Shown: positions 8,660 through 17,391 of the stretch, in pieces
Numbering within the stretch: position 1 is the first letter of the stretch
Layout of the letters: every line of letters starts with the position of its first letter
Assembly: GCF_003991425.1 (NCBI RefSeq)
Contig: NZ_CP034346.1
Location: forward strand, 4,563,501-4,627,500
Origin: Paenibacillus lutimineralis
GTDB lineage: Bacteria > Bacillota > Bacilli > Paenibacillales > Paenibacillaceae
Length of the DNA stretch: 64,000 nt
Direction: 5' to 3'
Made by a program: the position numbers and the translations under genes
Notes under the pieces: generated by a model
What the model was told of the DNA's origin: nothing
Seen by the model: only the letters and a program-made list of their open reading frames with translations
The model's database searches: none

Positions 8660-8845
8660 ACTCGGACACTAATGACCGTTAGCGTTGATTCTTTGGTACG
8701 CTGCCCTTGTAACGGACAATAATGTCCATTACAAGGGAAAGATCGCGGGAAAACCGTATTATTTGCTTCTAATGGTCAAAAGTGTCCGTTAGAAGATCAA
8801 AGTTGTTTTTTTCATGCTCTAACGGTCATTTTTGACCGCTTGATA
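8660..8845. repeat. Cluster of TAACGGACA-type palindromic repeats
   Basis: At least three related inverted repeats stand in tandem in a gene-free stretch: CCCTTGTAACGGACA / TGTCCATTACAAGGG (8703-8736), CTTCTAATGGTCA / TGTCCGTTAGAAG (8766-8795) and TCTAACGGTCA / TGACCGCTTGA (about 8819-8842), plus a half copy near 8667. The shared heart is TAAYGGWCA-TGWCCRTTA. They differ from the attC-like sites and look like a dispersed intergenic palindrome family. Confidence 0.65.
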
Positions 8846-8877
8846 AGTACCTTAGGCACCTGTAGGTTACATGCTTC

Positions 8878-9348
8878 TTATACTAAAATAACTATTTCGT
8901 TCACTTCATCTAAGTTCTTGATATCTATAGCATATTTCTCTAGTCTCTTATCCTTACGTTCATTCCATCTATCGTAAGAACTATAATACAAATCTCCGAA
9001 ATTCATTCCTTCAGGCAAATCATCTTCGAACTTTATTTCTTCAATCTCGAATCCTGGTAATGTGCTCATCTCTTCTACTTCTGCGAAGAACACCATTCCA
9101 AAACTTCCGTTCAATTGGTAAATTCCGAATGGCGTTAATTCAAATCTTACTGCTCCTGTCTCTTCATATAATTCACGACTTGCTGTATGTAATATCGTCT
9201 CCCCAATTTCTCTAGTCCCTCCTGGAACCTCCCATCCTCCTCTCTTCTCATTATTTATTATGATAAATTGGTTGTTGTATTTAGCAATCAGAACAGCAAA
9301 CTTTAGGAGATCGTGATTGATTTCATTTAATTCATACCATTGTCTCAT
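8878..9348 (-). CDS. NUDIX hydrolase
   Basis: A 156-residue cytoplasmic hydrolase with a complete Nudix box at about residues 44-66 (GTREIGETILHTASRELYEE then TGA), matching Gx5Ex7REUxEExGU. The box binds the metal that cleaves nucleoside-diphosphate-X bonds. The preceding EVPGG is also typical. The remainder (WNERKDKRLEKYAID) is a divergent C-terminus. The ATG at 9348 is one base after the stop of the truncated inositol monophosphatase gene (TAAAATG), so the two are coupled. The substrate is unknown; NUDIX genes are frequent cassette cargo. Confidence 0.9.
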   Translation of the reverse strand: MRQWYELNEINHDLLKFAVLIAKYNNQFIIINNEKRGGWEVPGGTREIGETILHTASRELYEETGAVRFELTPFGIYQLNGSFGMVFFAEVEEMSTLPGFEIEEIKFEDDLPEGMNFGDLYYSSYDRWNERKDKRLEKYAIDIKNLDEVNEIVILV

Positions 9349-9349
9349 T

Positions 9350-9880
9350 TTATGATTCCCTCACGATGTATCCTTCTCTCACAATTTGAAGTAATTCTTC
9401 TTTGTTGTCTGGATGACATGCTATTAAATAAGGTTCCTCTTTCATTCCAGTGAACGGATTCCCATCAAAATCTATAACAATCCCTCCAGCTTCCTTGACC
9501 ATCAAAATACCTGAATACAAGTCATCGCCCTCAGAATTGTATAGCACAATTCCATCGATATCTCCTTTGGCAAGCATACACCATTGGAGTGTCGGCGCCC
9601 ATAGTCTCATCATTCTCTTAAATTTAAGATCAATGAATTGCCTTAGCTTTACTGCTCTTTGATCATTTTGTACTTTATGTCCTTGAATCCAGCCAATATT
9701 TCCTTTGACAATATTAGGGTTGCTCTTAACTTGCATTGGCCGATGATTACACCTGGCCCCTTCCCCAATAGCAGATACAAATAGACGGTCTGTCAATGGC
9801 TCATATACCACTCCAAGCACAGGTTCTCTTCTGTACATAAGCGTAATGGATGTCGTAAAGACAGGTAAACCAATCCTCAT
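9350..9880 (-). pseudogene. Inositol monophosphatase family, N-terminally truncated
   Basis: 176 residues corresponding to the C-terminal two thirds of inositol monophosphatase-like enzymes: GLPVFTTSITLMYRREPVLG, VVYEPLTDRLFVSAIGEGA, and EGDDLYSGILMVKEAGGIVI, where the acidic residues of the last block bind metal. The N-terminal metal-binding motifs (GxE and DPxDGTxN, about 90 residues) are missing upstream, where the sequence is AT-rich and unrelated. The frame begins exactly after the DGT region, so the enzyme is almost surely inactive. It could instead be a very divergent short member, which I consider less likely. Confidence 0.65.
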
Positions 9881-10000
9881 ATTAGATATTTTTTCATTTG
9901 TACACTATCAGACACATAAATTAATTACTCACATGACATATAATTGATTTGTACATAGGTTTTTACAACAACGAACGAAGTAATAGGAGGAAATAATATA

Positions 10001-10513
10001 ATGGAAACCCTCGAAACCGAACGCTTAATCCTTCGGGAATGGCAGGATAGCGATGCTAACGATTATTTTGAAATATATAGCAATAGTGATGTAGAAAATG
10101 CTGGAGCGAAAATTTGTAAGAGTATTAATGAAAGTCTTGAATCTATCCATCATTTAATTAAAAGTCAGGAATCCTGGGCTATCGTCTTGAAGAAAAATAA
10201 CAAAGTCATCGGTTCAATATCTCTTAGCGATATAAACAGACACGACCGCTATAAAGAGATAGAATATATTATATCTATGGATTTTCAAAATAAAGGATAT
10301 GCAACGGAAGCGGTTAAGTGTTTGTTAAAGTATGCCTTTACTGAACTTGACTTATTGGTAGTGGCAGTTTGCCATTATTCATCCAATTTAAAATCCAAAC
10401 GTGTTATCGAAAAATGTGGTTTTACTTATGAAGGGACACTACGCAAGTACAGCAGAAATTTAACCGACAGCGTACGGTATTCTATGATAAAAGATGAATG
10501 GGAAAACTTATAA
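10001..10513 (+). CDS. RimJ/RimL-type GNAT acetyltransferase
   Basis: A 170-residue GNAT. ETLETERLILREWQDSDAND at the N-terminus is the classic signature of the RimJ/RimL/SpeG-like acetyltransferase_3 group; IEYIISMDFQNKGYATEAVK is the acetyl-CoA-binding segment and SNLKSKRVIEKCGFTYEGTL the C-terminal SxxVxEKxGF block. The AATAGGAGGAAATAATATA leader gives a strong ribosome binding site. It is one of the few plus-strand GNATs here and converges with the glycosidase gene 5 bp downstream. It may modify a protein N-terminus or a small amine. Confidence 0.9.
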   Translation: METLETERLILREWQDSDANDYFEIYSNSDVENAGAKICKSINESLESIHHLIKSQESWAIVLKKNNKVIGSISLSDINRHDRYKEIEYIISMDFQNKGYATEAVKCLLKYAFTELDLLVVAVCHYSSNLKSKRVIEKCGFTYEGTLRKYSRNLTDSVRYSMIKDEWENL

Positions 10514-10518
10514 AAAAG

Positions 10519-11319
10519 CTACTCCCCATTTACCACGATCATCTGTACTACCGCTCGGTCGTCGCCCTTTAGCTTAACCTTACCAGCGAGTAGTTGTGAG
10601 GAACCGTCCCCATCTAGAAAAATAGCCTTGCTCAAGTTTTCTAGTTCAATACTTTCCTTAATAGCAGTTCGAAATTTCTCCGCGGTACATTTGGTCGAAG
10701 TGACCACGAGGTATACTTTTCCGTCATCATCATAGGCCAATCCACTGCGAAGACGCTCGTCGTCCGGAAACGGTAGCCCTTCTTCATTGACCGCTAATCT
10801 ATACCAGTTGCTGTCGTCTTTTAAATTCATGCTGACTCCGCCCTGTGCCCAGAACTTCGTAGCGTCTGTAAAAGACAAATCGTCAACGCTTGAAGCTCTT
10901 TGCACGCTGACCATTTTTGTGACCCGATCATATACCATGGTCCCTCGAGCATATTTGACATTGAACCAGCCTGAGCCGTATTCTTCAGGACTTCCGTTTA
11001 CAGGCATACCATCCATAACCGCGATGCTCAACAACTGATTCTCCCAAAAGAATCCACCATTTATTCCGCTAATTCCCACTCGCACAACATTGTCGTTAAT
11101 GCTGGAAAACGAAATATTACCCGGATCCGTCTTCAGCACATGTAGAGTAACCCCATTATCAGCGGTGACTTGAAAGTACTTAGTTCCTTTGGGAATCCCG
11201 TCCTTACCTAAGTTCCATCCAAACAAGGCCCCTAAAATGAGGACTAAGGCACATAAATAAATCGGAAAATAACGTTTTATTATGATGAATCTTTTATCCC
11301 CTGTTCCTTCCATATCCAT
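10519..11319 (-). CDS. Phosphodiester glycosidase family protein (NAGPA-like)
   Basis: About 266 residues with one N-terminal membrane anchor (about 17-36, YLCALVLILGALFGWNLG) and an extracytoplasmic domain of the phosphodiester glycosidase/DUF2233 family. Typical landmarks are INGGFFW (early), FWAQGGVSMNL, RSGLAYDDDGKVYLVVTST, and the C-terminal AIFLDGDGSSQLL that matches the family's LDGGGSS. Such enzymes remove terminal sugars from phosphodiester-linked glycans in cell-wall polymers. ATG 11319 is chosen because AGGAG lies just upstream; the longer frame starts at 11358. It stands alone. Confidence 0.85.
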   Translation of the reverse strand: MDMEGTGDKRFIIIKRYFPIYLCALVLILGALFGWNLGKDGIPKGTKYFQVTADNGVTLHVLKTDPGNISFSSINDNVVRVGISGINGGFFWENQLLSIAVMDGMPVNGSPEEYGSGWFNVKYARGTMVYDRVTKMVSVQRASSVDDLSFTDATKFWAQGGVSMNLKDDSNWYRLAVNEEGLPFPDDERLRSGLAYDDDGKVYLVVTSTKCTAEKFRTAIKESIELENLSKAIFLDGDGSSQLLAGKVKLKGDDRAVVQMIVVNGE

Positions 11320-11348
11320 TAGTCTCCTATCTTCTCTTTCTATTAAAA

Positions 11349-11820
11349 GACGAAACAACCCAGTTTAGATATCTCCTATTCTTGCATCTTTACTGAATCT
11401 ACGGTTTCATTCACGATTCGGACCCGGCTACCATCACTGTAAGTACAACGATTGGTAGCATCTGTACCCGTCCTTTATTCATCTCCTAGTCTCCTCTCTT
11501 ATCCATTGATCATATGCCATAAAAAATCGAGTTGCCTAGTCCATCAAACGGATATTTCTAGAACCAGCAGCTTCCCCCAAGCATCTTACAATTGAGATAC
11601 ATTCCACGTTGCCCCTTATTTACTCAATCGAGATTTTGTTTCGTCAGACCCTTTTCTTTCCAAGCGTACCAACCAACGGAATGTTATGCAAGCCGGATCT
11701 CGAACTATACTCAGTACGCAAAAAATGAGAATATCGCTTTCGTTTTTTGAGAAGTCATAGGCGACAATGCTGGCTATAATCAGTGATAAAGAAATTCACA
11801 AAATTATGGAGGAGTCCGTT
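11349..11820. other. Gene-free interval with a possible attC hairpin fragment
   Basis: No convincing gene is seen. At 11350-11385 the bases CGAAACAACCCAGTTTAGAT and ATCTCCTATTCTTGC resemble the inner hairpin of the attC-like sites (CGAAACGACCCAGCCTTAGAT / CTCCTATCTTAGG), so this may be an old remnant. The rest should hold the promoter of the plus-strand gene at 11821, but no clear -35/-10 pair stands out. Confidence 0.35.
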
Positions 11821-13200
11821 ATGACGAAATGGATTGGACTGCGAGATCTTATCAGGCAAGAAATACAGCAGCGCGGAGAGGAAGGCTGCCATGTAACAGG
11901 TTTCATGGAACGACTGGAAGCAGCCGATATGGATGAAGCTCAGATTATGGGGATATATCATGAATTAATGGCACTTGAAATAAGCCCTGATTTTAAGTAT
12001 ATCGAGCCATCAGATTTGGAAGCGATTCGTGCTGAACGCCCGGAAGGGCCGCGTATGATTAGTAGTGATTGGGATGACGAAGTATGGCAAAACAAGTTTT
12101 ACGGTGCCTGGATCGGCCGTGCAGCCGGTTGCGCATTGGGTAAGCCCTTAGAGGCTCCATCCTTCATGCAGGGATCTGCAGGTAGACCCGGCTGGCAGAA
12201 CATTAAGCTCTGGTTCGAAGGCGCCGAGCAATGGCCGATTCGCCACTACACACCAAGCAAATCAACTGCCGAGGCTCAATATGACATCGAGATTTCCCCC
12301 TGGAGTCTGGCCAGCTGCCGAGATCATATCCGCTATATGGAGACGGATGATGATATTCGTTACACGGTGCTTGGCCTGCTCATGCTTGAGGAGCGTGGTC
12401 TAGAATTTAACTCCTGGGATGTCGGCAAGATGTGGCACCGTCGCCTATCCTTCGGTCAGGTATTCACTGCTGAGACACAGGCATACATGAATTTTGCTCA
12501 AGTCACTTCGCATATTGGCGGCAATCAGCCTGATGACTGGGAGAAGCATATCCATTGGGTACGTTCCTATTTGAATCCTTTCCGAGAATGGATCGGTGCT
12601 CAAATCCGCGTGGACGGCTATGCATATGGCGCTGCCGGCCAGCCCCAGCTTGCTGCTGAGCTTGCTTGGCGGGATGCCTCTTTCTCTCATGTGAAAAATG
12701 GTATTTACGGCGCCATGTTCTGCTCTGCGATGATTGCAGCCGCATTCGTTGAGAGCGATGTGAAGCGGATCGTTGAGATCGGATTAAGTGAGATTCCGCA
12801 GCGCAGTCGTCTGGCAGAAGACATTAAACTAGCGGTCCAAATTGCTGAGGAAACACCAGATCAGCTTGAACTGGTTGAGAAAATTTGGGATGCCTTTAAG
12901 CACTATAACTGTGTTCATACTAATAATAATGCCGCATTATGCGCGGCTGCGCTCGTTCATTCCGGCGGCGATTTTGAAAAGGGGATTACTACAGCCGTTC
13001 TTGGTGGCTGGGACACCGATTGCAATGGCGCCACCGTCGGATCCATCCTTGGCGCTTCGCTTGGAGCGTCTGCGCTGCCTGAAACCTGGATCAAGCCACT
13101 GAACGATACTTTGTATGCAGATATCAGCGGCTTCCATCCGATTTCCATCTCAGAATGTGCACAAAGAAGCTATCATGTTTTCCGGAGAATTCAGCAGTAA
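11821..13200 (+). CDS. ADP-ribosylglycohydrolase family protein
   Basis: A 459-residue DraG-like hydrolase that would remove ADP-ribose from proteins or small molecules. YGAWIGRAAGCALGKPLEAP holds the family's N-terminal GxxxGxALGxPxE motif, ETDDDIRYTV gives the first metal-binding Asp cluster (TDDD) and LGGWDTDCNGATVGSILGA the second (DTDxxGA); these bind two Mg ions. The N-terminal 90 residues (before DDEVWQNKFYGA) form an additional helical region. ATG 11821 follows GGAGG by 8 bp. It is followed 70 bp later by an AraC-type regulator, suggesting a carbohydrate-like catabolic locus. Confidence 0.92.
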   Translation: MTKWIGLRDLIRQEIQQRGEEGCHVTGFMERLEAADMDEAQIMGIYHELMALEISPDFKYIEPSDLEAIRAERPEGPRMISSDWDDEVWQNKFYGAWIGRAAGCALGKPLEAPSFMQGSAGRPGWQNIKLWFEGAEQWPIRHYTPSKSTAEAQYDIEISPWSLASCRDHIRYMETDDDIRYTVLGLLMLEERGLEFNSWDVGKMWHRRLSFGQVFTAETQAYMNFAQVTSHIGGNQPDDWEKHIHWVRSYLNPFREWIGAQIRVDGYAYGAAGQPQLAAELAWRDASFSHVKNGIYGAMFCSAMIAAAFVESDVKRIVEIGLSEIPQRSRLAEDIKLAVQIAEETPDQLELVEKIWDAFKHYNCVHTNNNAALCAAALVHSGGDFEKGITTAVLGGWDTDCNGATVGSILGASLGASALPETWIKPLNDTLYADISGFHPISISECAQRSYHVFRRIQQ

Positions 13201-13269
13201 GCTTCTGTTGTAGCAGCTCTTATTGTATACTTGCCTTATACGATGATTAATGTCAGGGGGCGATGGAAA

Positions 13270-14121
13270 ATGAAGCTGCATATAACATACGATCATCCAA
13301 TTCCGATCAACGCTTTCGAATGGACGCCTGCTACGAATCGACAATCGCCCCATATGCATTCAAGTCTGGAAGTCGGCCTCTGCCTGTCAGGCAAAGGCTG
13401 CTTCTTCTTTGGCAGCAAACGCTATACGGCTAGTCCTGGCGACTTATTTATCGTCAACAACGAGGAACATCATATCGCCCAATCTGACCCGGATGATCCA
13501 AGCCGCTATCTCTTTATTAACTTTGATCCGGCGCTACTGTTAGCGGAAGAGCCAGGTCTTTTACTCCCATTCTCCTATCGTTCTACTCATTTTTGCAATC
13601 ATATTGCCGGCAGCTCGCCGCTTGCAAGGGAGCTTACGCCCTGGATCCATATAGTAGCTCAAGAGCTTCGAGAGAAATCACCCGGCTATTTGGCGATGGC
13701 GAAAAGCGCGCTTATCCAGTTGTGCGGCCGCCTGCTCAGACATTACAACGAGCTGCTTAGTGATGACGAGAGGCAGGTGATGGTACAAACGGTTCGTCAA
13801 GCACAATCTTTAGCCGCTTTGGTGGATCGGCGGTTTCATGAACCACTGAGTTTGGTGGGTCTGGCAGATGAGTTGGGTATAAGTGCATCCCGCCTCAGTC
13901 GTGCATTTCTGGAGACGACAGGGTACCGCTTCTCTGATTATGTATCTCTGCTACGTGTCCAAGCCGCTAAACGAGAATTGACGGGGACAGATAAAGCAGT
14001 AACCAATATCGCATTTGAATGTGGCTTTCAAAGCTTGCCAACCTTTTATCGGGTTTTCAAAGACATTACTGGCGTATCCCCTGTGACTTATCGTCAATCT
14101 ATGGGATTCTGCAATGAGTAA
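13270..14121 (+). CDS. AraC-family transcriptional regulator
   Basis: A 283-residue regulator. Residues 1-110 form a cupin sensor (HMHSSLEVGLCLSGKGCFFF ... YTASPGDLFIVNNEEHH); residues about 180-280 form two helix-turn-helix motifs (SLVGLADELGISASRLSRAF and NIAFECGFQSLPTFYRVFKD), ending with the AraC hallmark GVSPVTYRQS. ATG 13270 is preferred, with AGGGGG upstream. It lies just after the ADP-ribosylglycohydrolase gene on the same strand and could be co-transcribed with it. It may also control the convergent ABC importer; the inducer is unknown. Confidence 0.92.
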   Translation: MKLHITYDHPIPINAFEWTPATNRQSPHMHSSLEVGLCLSGKGCFFFGSKRYTASPGDLFIVNNEEHHIAQSDPDDPSRYLFINFDPALLLAEEPGLLLPFSYRSTHFCNHIAGSSPLARELTPWIHIVAQELREKSPGYLAMAKSALIQLCGRLLRHYNELLSDDERQVMVQTVRQAQSLAALVDRRFHEPLSLVGLADELGISASRLSRAFLETTGYRFSDYVSLLRVQAAKRELTGTDKAVTNIAFECGFQSLPTFYRVFKDITGVSPVTYRQSMGFCNE

Positions 14122-14161
14122 AATATTCATTGTATCAGCTCATTTCTTCCTTATAATCACA

Positions 14162-14208
14162 AAACGCCCCAGCCATAGATAGCTCTTATCTAAGGCTGGA
14201 GCGTTTGT
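14162..14208. terminator. Bidirectional terminator homologous to attC inner hairpin
   Basis: AACGCCCCAGCCATAGATAG and CTCTTATCTAAGGCTGGAGC then GTTTGTT form a strong hairpin between two convergent genes, so it should end transcription from both sides. Its sequence is nearly the inner hairpin of the type 1 attC-like sites, but the AAC/GTT arms and the TATAAT region are absent. It may be a terminator that the cassette sites share, or a trimmed attC. Confidence 0.65.
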
Positions 14209-14278
14209 TCTTACACATACTTCGATTACTTTGATAATCCAGCTTACTGATTCGCAGCAATTTCTTCTGCGCCTTGCC

Positions 14279-15034
14279 CTACCTCCGCCACTTCATAAAT
14301 CGGTAGTCTAGCAGATCTACCAGTAGGAATAGAACGAAGCCGACCAGACTAAACAGCAGAATCCCGGCGTACATTTGCGGATAATCCAGTCTGAGCCACG
14401 CATCCATAATGAAGAAGCCCATACCATGCTCGGTGCCATAGATTTCGGTAAAGAATAGAACCGATATGGCTGTTCCAAGCGAGATGCGGATGGTGCTAAG
14501 GATCACAGACAACGCGCCGGGCAAGGTGACATGCCAAAATTTCTGTCCAGGCCCTGCGCCAATGCTTGTCAGCACATCATACGTGTTCGCTGGAATGGCT
14601 TTTACCCCGTCCCGTACAGAAATGATAATCTGGAATAGCAGGATCAGCATAATCATGAGAATCTTAGAGGTCTCACCAAGCCCGAAGAACAGCATAACCA
14701 CCGGGAGCAGCGCGATCTTGGGCACCGGATACGTCAAATACACCACCGGGTCCAGCAGTTTGTTCCAGAGCGCCGAACGCCCCATCAGAAGCCCGATCAG
14801 CAGGCCGACGATCAGCGCCAGCAGAACTCCAGCAAAAATCCGCATCAGACTATAGCCGACATTCAGCACAATATCCCTTCCGCCAAGGTGTCCCATCGCC
14901 TGATAGACCTCCAGCGGGCTGGGCAGCATCGGATGATGCACTAGCAGATACGCTACGTACCAAACCACATGCATCCCCAAGAACACTAGCAATAATCTCA
15001 AAATATAGTTGAGCCGACGTCGTTTATTCACCAT
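14279..15034 (-). CDS. ABC importer permease (SsuC/TauC/ThiX class)
   Basis: A 251-residue inner membrane permease with about six helices. The cytoplasmic coupling loop DVLTSIGAGPGQKFWHVTLP matches the EAAxxxGAsxxxxFxxVxLP motif that contacts the ATPase. KIALLPVVMLFFGLGETSKI is typical for nitrate/sulfonate/taurine permeases. It overlaps the ATPase gene by 7 bp (start 15034, ATPase stop 15028). Together with the ATPase and the lipoprotein it forms a three-gene importer. The substrate class is sulfonate, nitrate or thiamine-precursor-like, not resolvable from sequence. Confidence 0.92.
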   Translation of the reverse strand: MVNKRRRLNYILRLLLVFLGMHVVWYVAYLLVHHPMLPSPLEVYQAMGHLGGRDIVLNVGYSLMRIFAGVLLALIVGLLIGLLMGRSALWNKLLDPVVYLTYPVPKIALLPVVMLFFGLGETSKILMIMLILLFQIIISVRDGVKAIPANTYDVLTSIGAGPGQKFWHVTLPGALSVILSTIRISLGTAISVLFFTEIYGTEHGMGFFIMDAWLRLDYPQMYAGILLFSLVGFVLFLLVDLLDYRFMKWRR

Positions 15035-15804
15035 TTCTCCTGCATTACCTTTCTGATTCTCTTGATCTGATCAAAAAAGGCATCACTGGCTCGCTTCTGC
15101 CCATGCTCCAGCCCGAATACTGCCTCATTGTCCATAATCTCCGGTGCCTCACTCTTGCTCGACGGGAGCACGATAATCTTCTGCCCTAGCAGGATGGCCT
15201 CATCTACATCATGAGTCACGAACAGCGCTGTGGCAGGACTCGCCTGCCAATGCTCCAAGAACAACTGCTGCAGCACTTCCCGTGTAATGGCATCCAACGC
15301 AGAGAATGGCTCATCTAGCAATAAAATAGACGGCATAATCGCGAATGCCCGCGCAATGGCAACTCGCTGCTGCTGCCCCCCGCTTAGCGACAGCGGATAA
15401 CGGTCCGCTAGCTCAAGGATCCCCATCGCAGACAGCCAACGATCAATTTGCGCCTCCTGGGATCTCCTATCCTGCCCCTTAGGATTCGCAATCTTCATTG
15501 CTACCCTGATGTTGGCCTTCACTGTTTTCCAAGGTAGGAGACCGTAATTTTGTGGCACCAGGCCAATCAGAATATCCTGTTCACGTAAAGACTGTCCATT
15601 GAACAGCAGCTCGCCTCGATATTCCGGCAGGAGGCCAGACACAGCGCGCAGCAATGTGGATTTCCCGCTTCCGGATGGCCCTAGAATGGTGTAAATCCCA
15701 TGCTCCGGCAAGGTGAAATCCACTCTTCCAAGCGCAAGCTCCTCGTTCTTGTATTTAACCTCAAGCTCCTTTACGCACAGTCCGTTATTTCTTGAACTGG
15801 ACAT
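15028..15804 (-). CDS. ABC importer ATP-binding protein
   Basis: A 258-residue ATPase. Walker A is GPSGSGKST, the Q loop is LVPQNYGLLPW, the signature is LSGGQQQRVAIARA, Walker B is SILLLDEPFSALD and the switch is FVTHDVDEA. The GLLPWKTV and DVDEAILLGQ features are characteristic of SsuB/TauB/ThiZ-type partners. ATG 15804 lies inside the end of the binding-protein gene (20 bp overlap), implying translational coupling. It energises the adjacent permease. Confidence 0.93.
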   Translation of the reverse strand: MSSSRNNGLCVKELEVKYKNEELALGRVDFTLPEHGIYTILGPSGSGKSTLLRAVSGLLPEYRGELLFNGQSLREQDILIGLVPQNYGLLPWKTVKANIRVAMKIANPKGQDRRSQEAQIDRWLSAMGILELADRYPLSLSGGQQQRVAIARAFAIMPSILLLDEPFSALDAITREVLQQLFLEHWQASPATALFVTHDVDEAILLGQKIIVLPSSKSEAPEIMDNEAVFGLEHGQKRASDAFFDQIKRIRKVMQEKW

Positions 15805-16768
15805 CGGATATCACCTCTTCAGGGGTGATGTCTTTCGTCAGCAGGCCCTGCTCGCGGGCCCAAGCAAATGCCGACTCAACCTCTTTTACATCGACCTGAT
15901 TAGCTGGAATGTAAGCCGGTACCTCAATTTGGTCCTTCAAGGTTTCCGGATAGCCAACTTCCTTGATCACCAGGTCAATATAATCCTTCTGGTCATGAGA
16001 TTGCATGTATGCAACCGCATCATCATAGGCCGCATACATAGCGCGGACCGCATCTGGTTTGGCTTCTATTACGCTTTGCGGAAAGGCCAGCACGAATGGG
16101 TTCACCTGAGCCTGTTTCGTGGAGCTAAGCACGCGTAAGCCCGAAGTTTTCCCCATCGTAACGAATGGTTCCGGCAAGATCGCGGCATCCGCTTTGTTAT
16201 TTTTCAGCAACTCCAACCGTGTTGGAATTTGCGGAACTTCAGTTATATTGATGTCCTTCTCCGTCAGTCCGGCCTGCTTCAGCATCATGGCAACGGTGTA
16301 CTGCGTAGAGGTATTCTTAGACAGGATCACGGCTTTCCCCTTCAGATCCTTCACTTCCTGAATCTCGTTGTTGCCGGTCAGAAGATCAAATTCTCCGAAG
16401 GTCGTGCTGGTTATTTTCACGTCTAGTCCAGCTTCATTATAGATCGAAATGGCAACCAGATCGGCGCTTAACCCGTCAATCTTGCCTGCTTGAAATGCTA
16501 CATCGCGGTCTTTGGCACTCTTGAATGTCTGGATGTTTAGGTTCACTCCGTGCTTCTGATCAAAGCCCTGTTCATGGGCAATAATGAATGGAATCGCATC
16601 AATTGATGGCAGAAGGCCCAGAGACAGCTCCGGTGTCTCCGATGCTTTATCACCCGCGTTGCCTGCGTTGGCATTATCCGTCTTGCTGTTGCATGCCACG
16701 CCCAATATGCTGATAATAAGCGCTAACGCTAACAGCATCATCATTCTTCTTGTTGTTTTGATCTTCAT
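15785..16768 (-). CDS. ABC importer substrate-binding lipoprotein (NMT1/SsuA-like)
   Basis: About 327 residues with a lipoprotein signal (MKIKTTRRMMMLLALALIIS then ILGVACNSK, lipobox Cys about residue 26) and a type II periplasmic-binding fold: LSLGLLPSIDAIPFIIAHEQ GF ... GKIDGLSADLVA ... KADAAILPEPFV. The last motif and the FIIAHEQGF start are typical of the NMT1/THI5-like and SsuA families. ATG 16768 is chosen over 16810 because the signal peptide begins there. It is first in the importer operon. It would capture an aromatic, sulfonate or pyrimidine-type ligand at the cell surface. Confidence 0.9.
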   Translation of the reverse strand: MKIKTTRRMMMLLALALIISILGVACNSKTDNANAGNAGDKASETPELSLGLLPSIDAIPFIIAHEQGFDQKHGVNLNIQTFKSAKDRDVAFQAGKIDGLSADLVAISIYNEAGLDVKITSTTFGEFDLLTGNNEIQEVKDLKGKAVILSKNTSTQYTVAMMLKQAGLTEKDINITEVPQIPTRLELLKNNKADAAILPEPFVTMGKTSGLRVLSSTKQAQVNPFVLAFPQSVIEAKPDAVRAMYAAYDDAVAYMQSHDQKDYIDLVIKEVGYPETLKDQIEVPAYIPANQVDVKEVESAFAWAREQGLLTKDITPEEVISDVQFKK

Positions 16769-16990
16769 GGTTGTCCCATCTCCCCTATGTTTTCTATATA
16801 GAATTGGCATACAATGTGCCTTCTTCTTACTTGAGGCATCTTTCGCAACTTTGCACCTTTATTCACAAATATTGTCGTACATTGTTCATATGCCGTCCAA
16901 AAACCTCAAGTAATGTTATTTTACATCTATAATTGCATTTTGTATATTTACAAATTTAATTATTTTCAAAATAAAGGAACTCAGTATCAC

Positions 16991-17374
16991 TTATAAATAT
17001 TTTTGAATAATTTGTTCGTCCCATATTTGGACTTCTATGTATCTTTCTGGTCCCTTATCTCCGTCAGAATTCCAATCTATCGTTATAATTCCTGGTTCCA
17101 TGTACCATGTCTGAAGCCAATTACAAGCCTCCAGAGTCATATAGTGGGGAAATGCATTGATTGGTTTCCCACCTTTTTTTATAAATATGTCCCTCGCTTT
17201 TCTTTCCAATTCTCTTCTGATCATCAAATAATCATCATTTCTTTGACTAGCAAATACATCTCCCTTTTTCTTAATTTGATTAGATATTTTTGTTGCATCA
17301 TCCATTGATAACTTTGATAAGTTTTTAAATGGACCGATTTTTTTCTCAAAATAGTGGTACAGATTATATGTCAT
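16991..17374 (-). CDS. Hypothetical protein
   Basis: A 127-residue soluble protein that I do not assign to a family. The N-terminus MTYNLYHYFEKKIGPFKNLS is followed by a charged helical region (DDATKISNQIKKKGDVFASQ) and a C-terminal part PHYMTLEACNWLQTWYMEPG then IITIDWNSDGDKGPERYIEV. Similar small proteins are common beside kinase genes in spore formers, which is a weak memory only. AAAGGA precedes the ATG. It is 17 bp from the P-loop kinase gene upstream and probably shares its transcript. Confidence 0.65.
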   Translation of the reverse strand: MTYNLYHYFEKKIGPFKNLSKLSMDDATKISNQIKKKGDVFASQRNDDYLMIRRELERKARDIFIKKGGKPINAFPHYMTLEACNWLQTWYMEPGIITIDWNSDGDKGPERYIEVQIWDEQIIQKYL

Positions 17375-17391
17375 GAGTACTGTCCTTTATA

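Noticed and set aside
8703..8736. Palindromes at 8.7 kb as attC sites
   Set aside because: They have no AAC/GTT core pair plus spacer and second box, and bound no cassette.
11767..11820. Upstream start for the ADP-ribosylglycohydrolase
   Set aside because: GGAGG lies directly before the ATG at 11821; the earlier ATG has no ribosome binding site.
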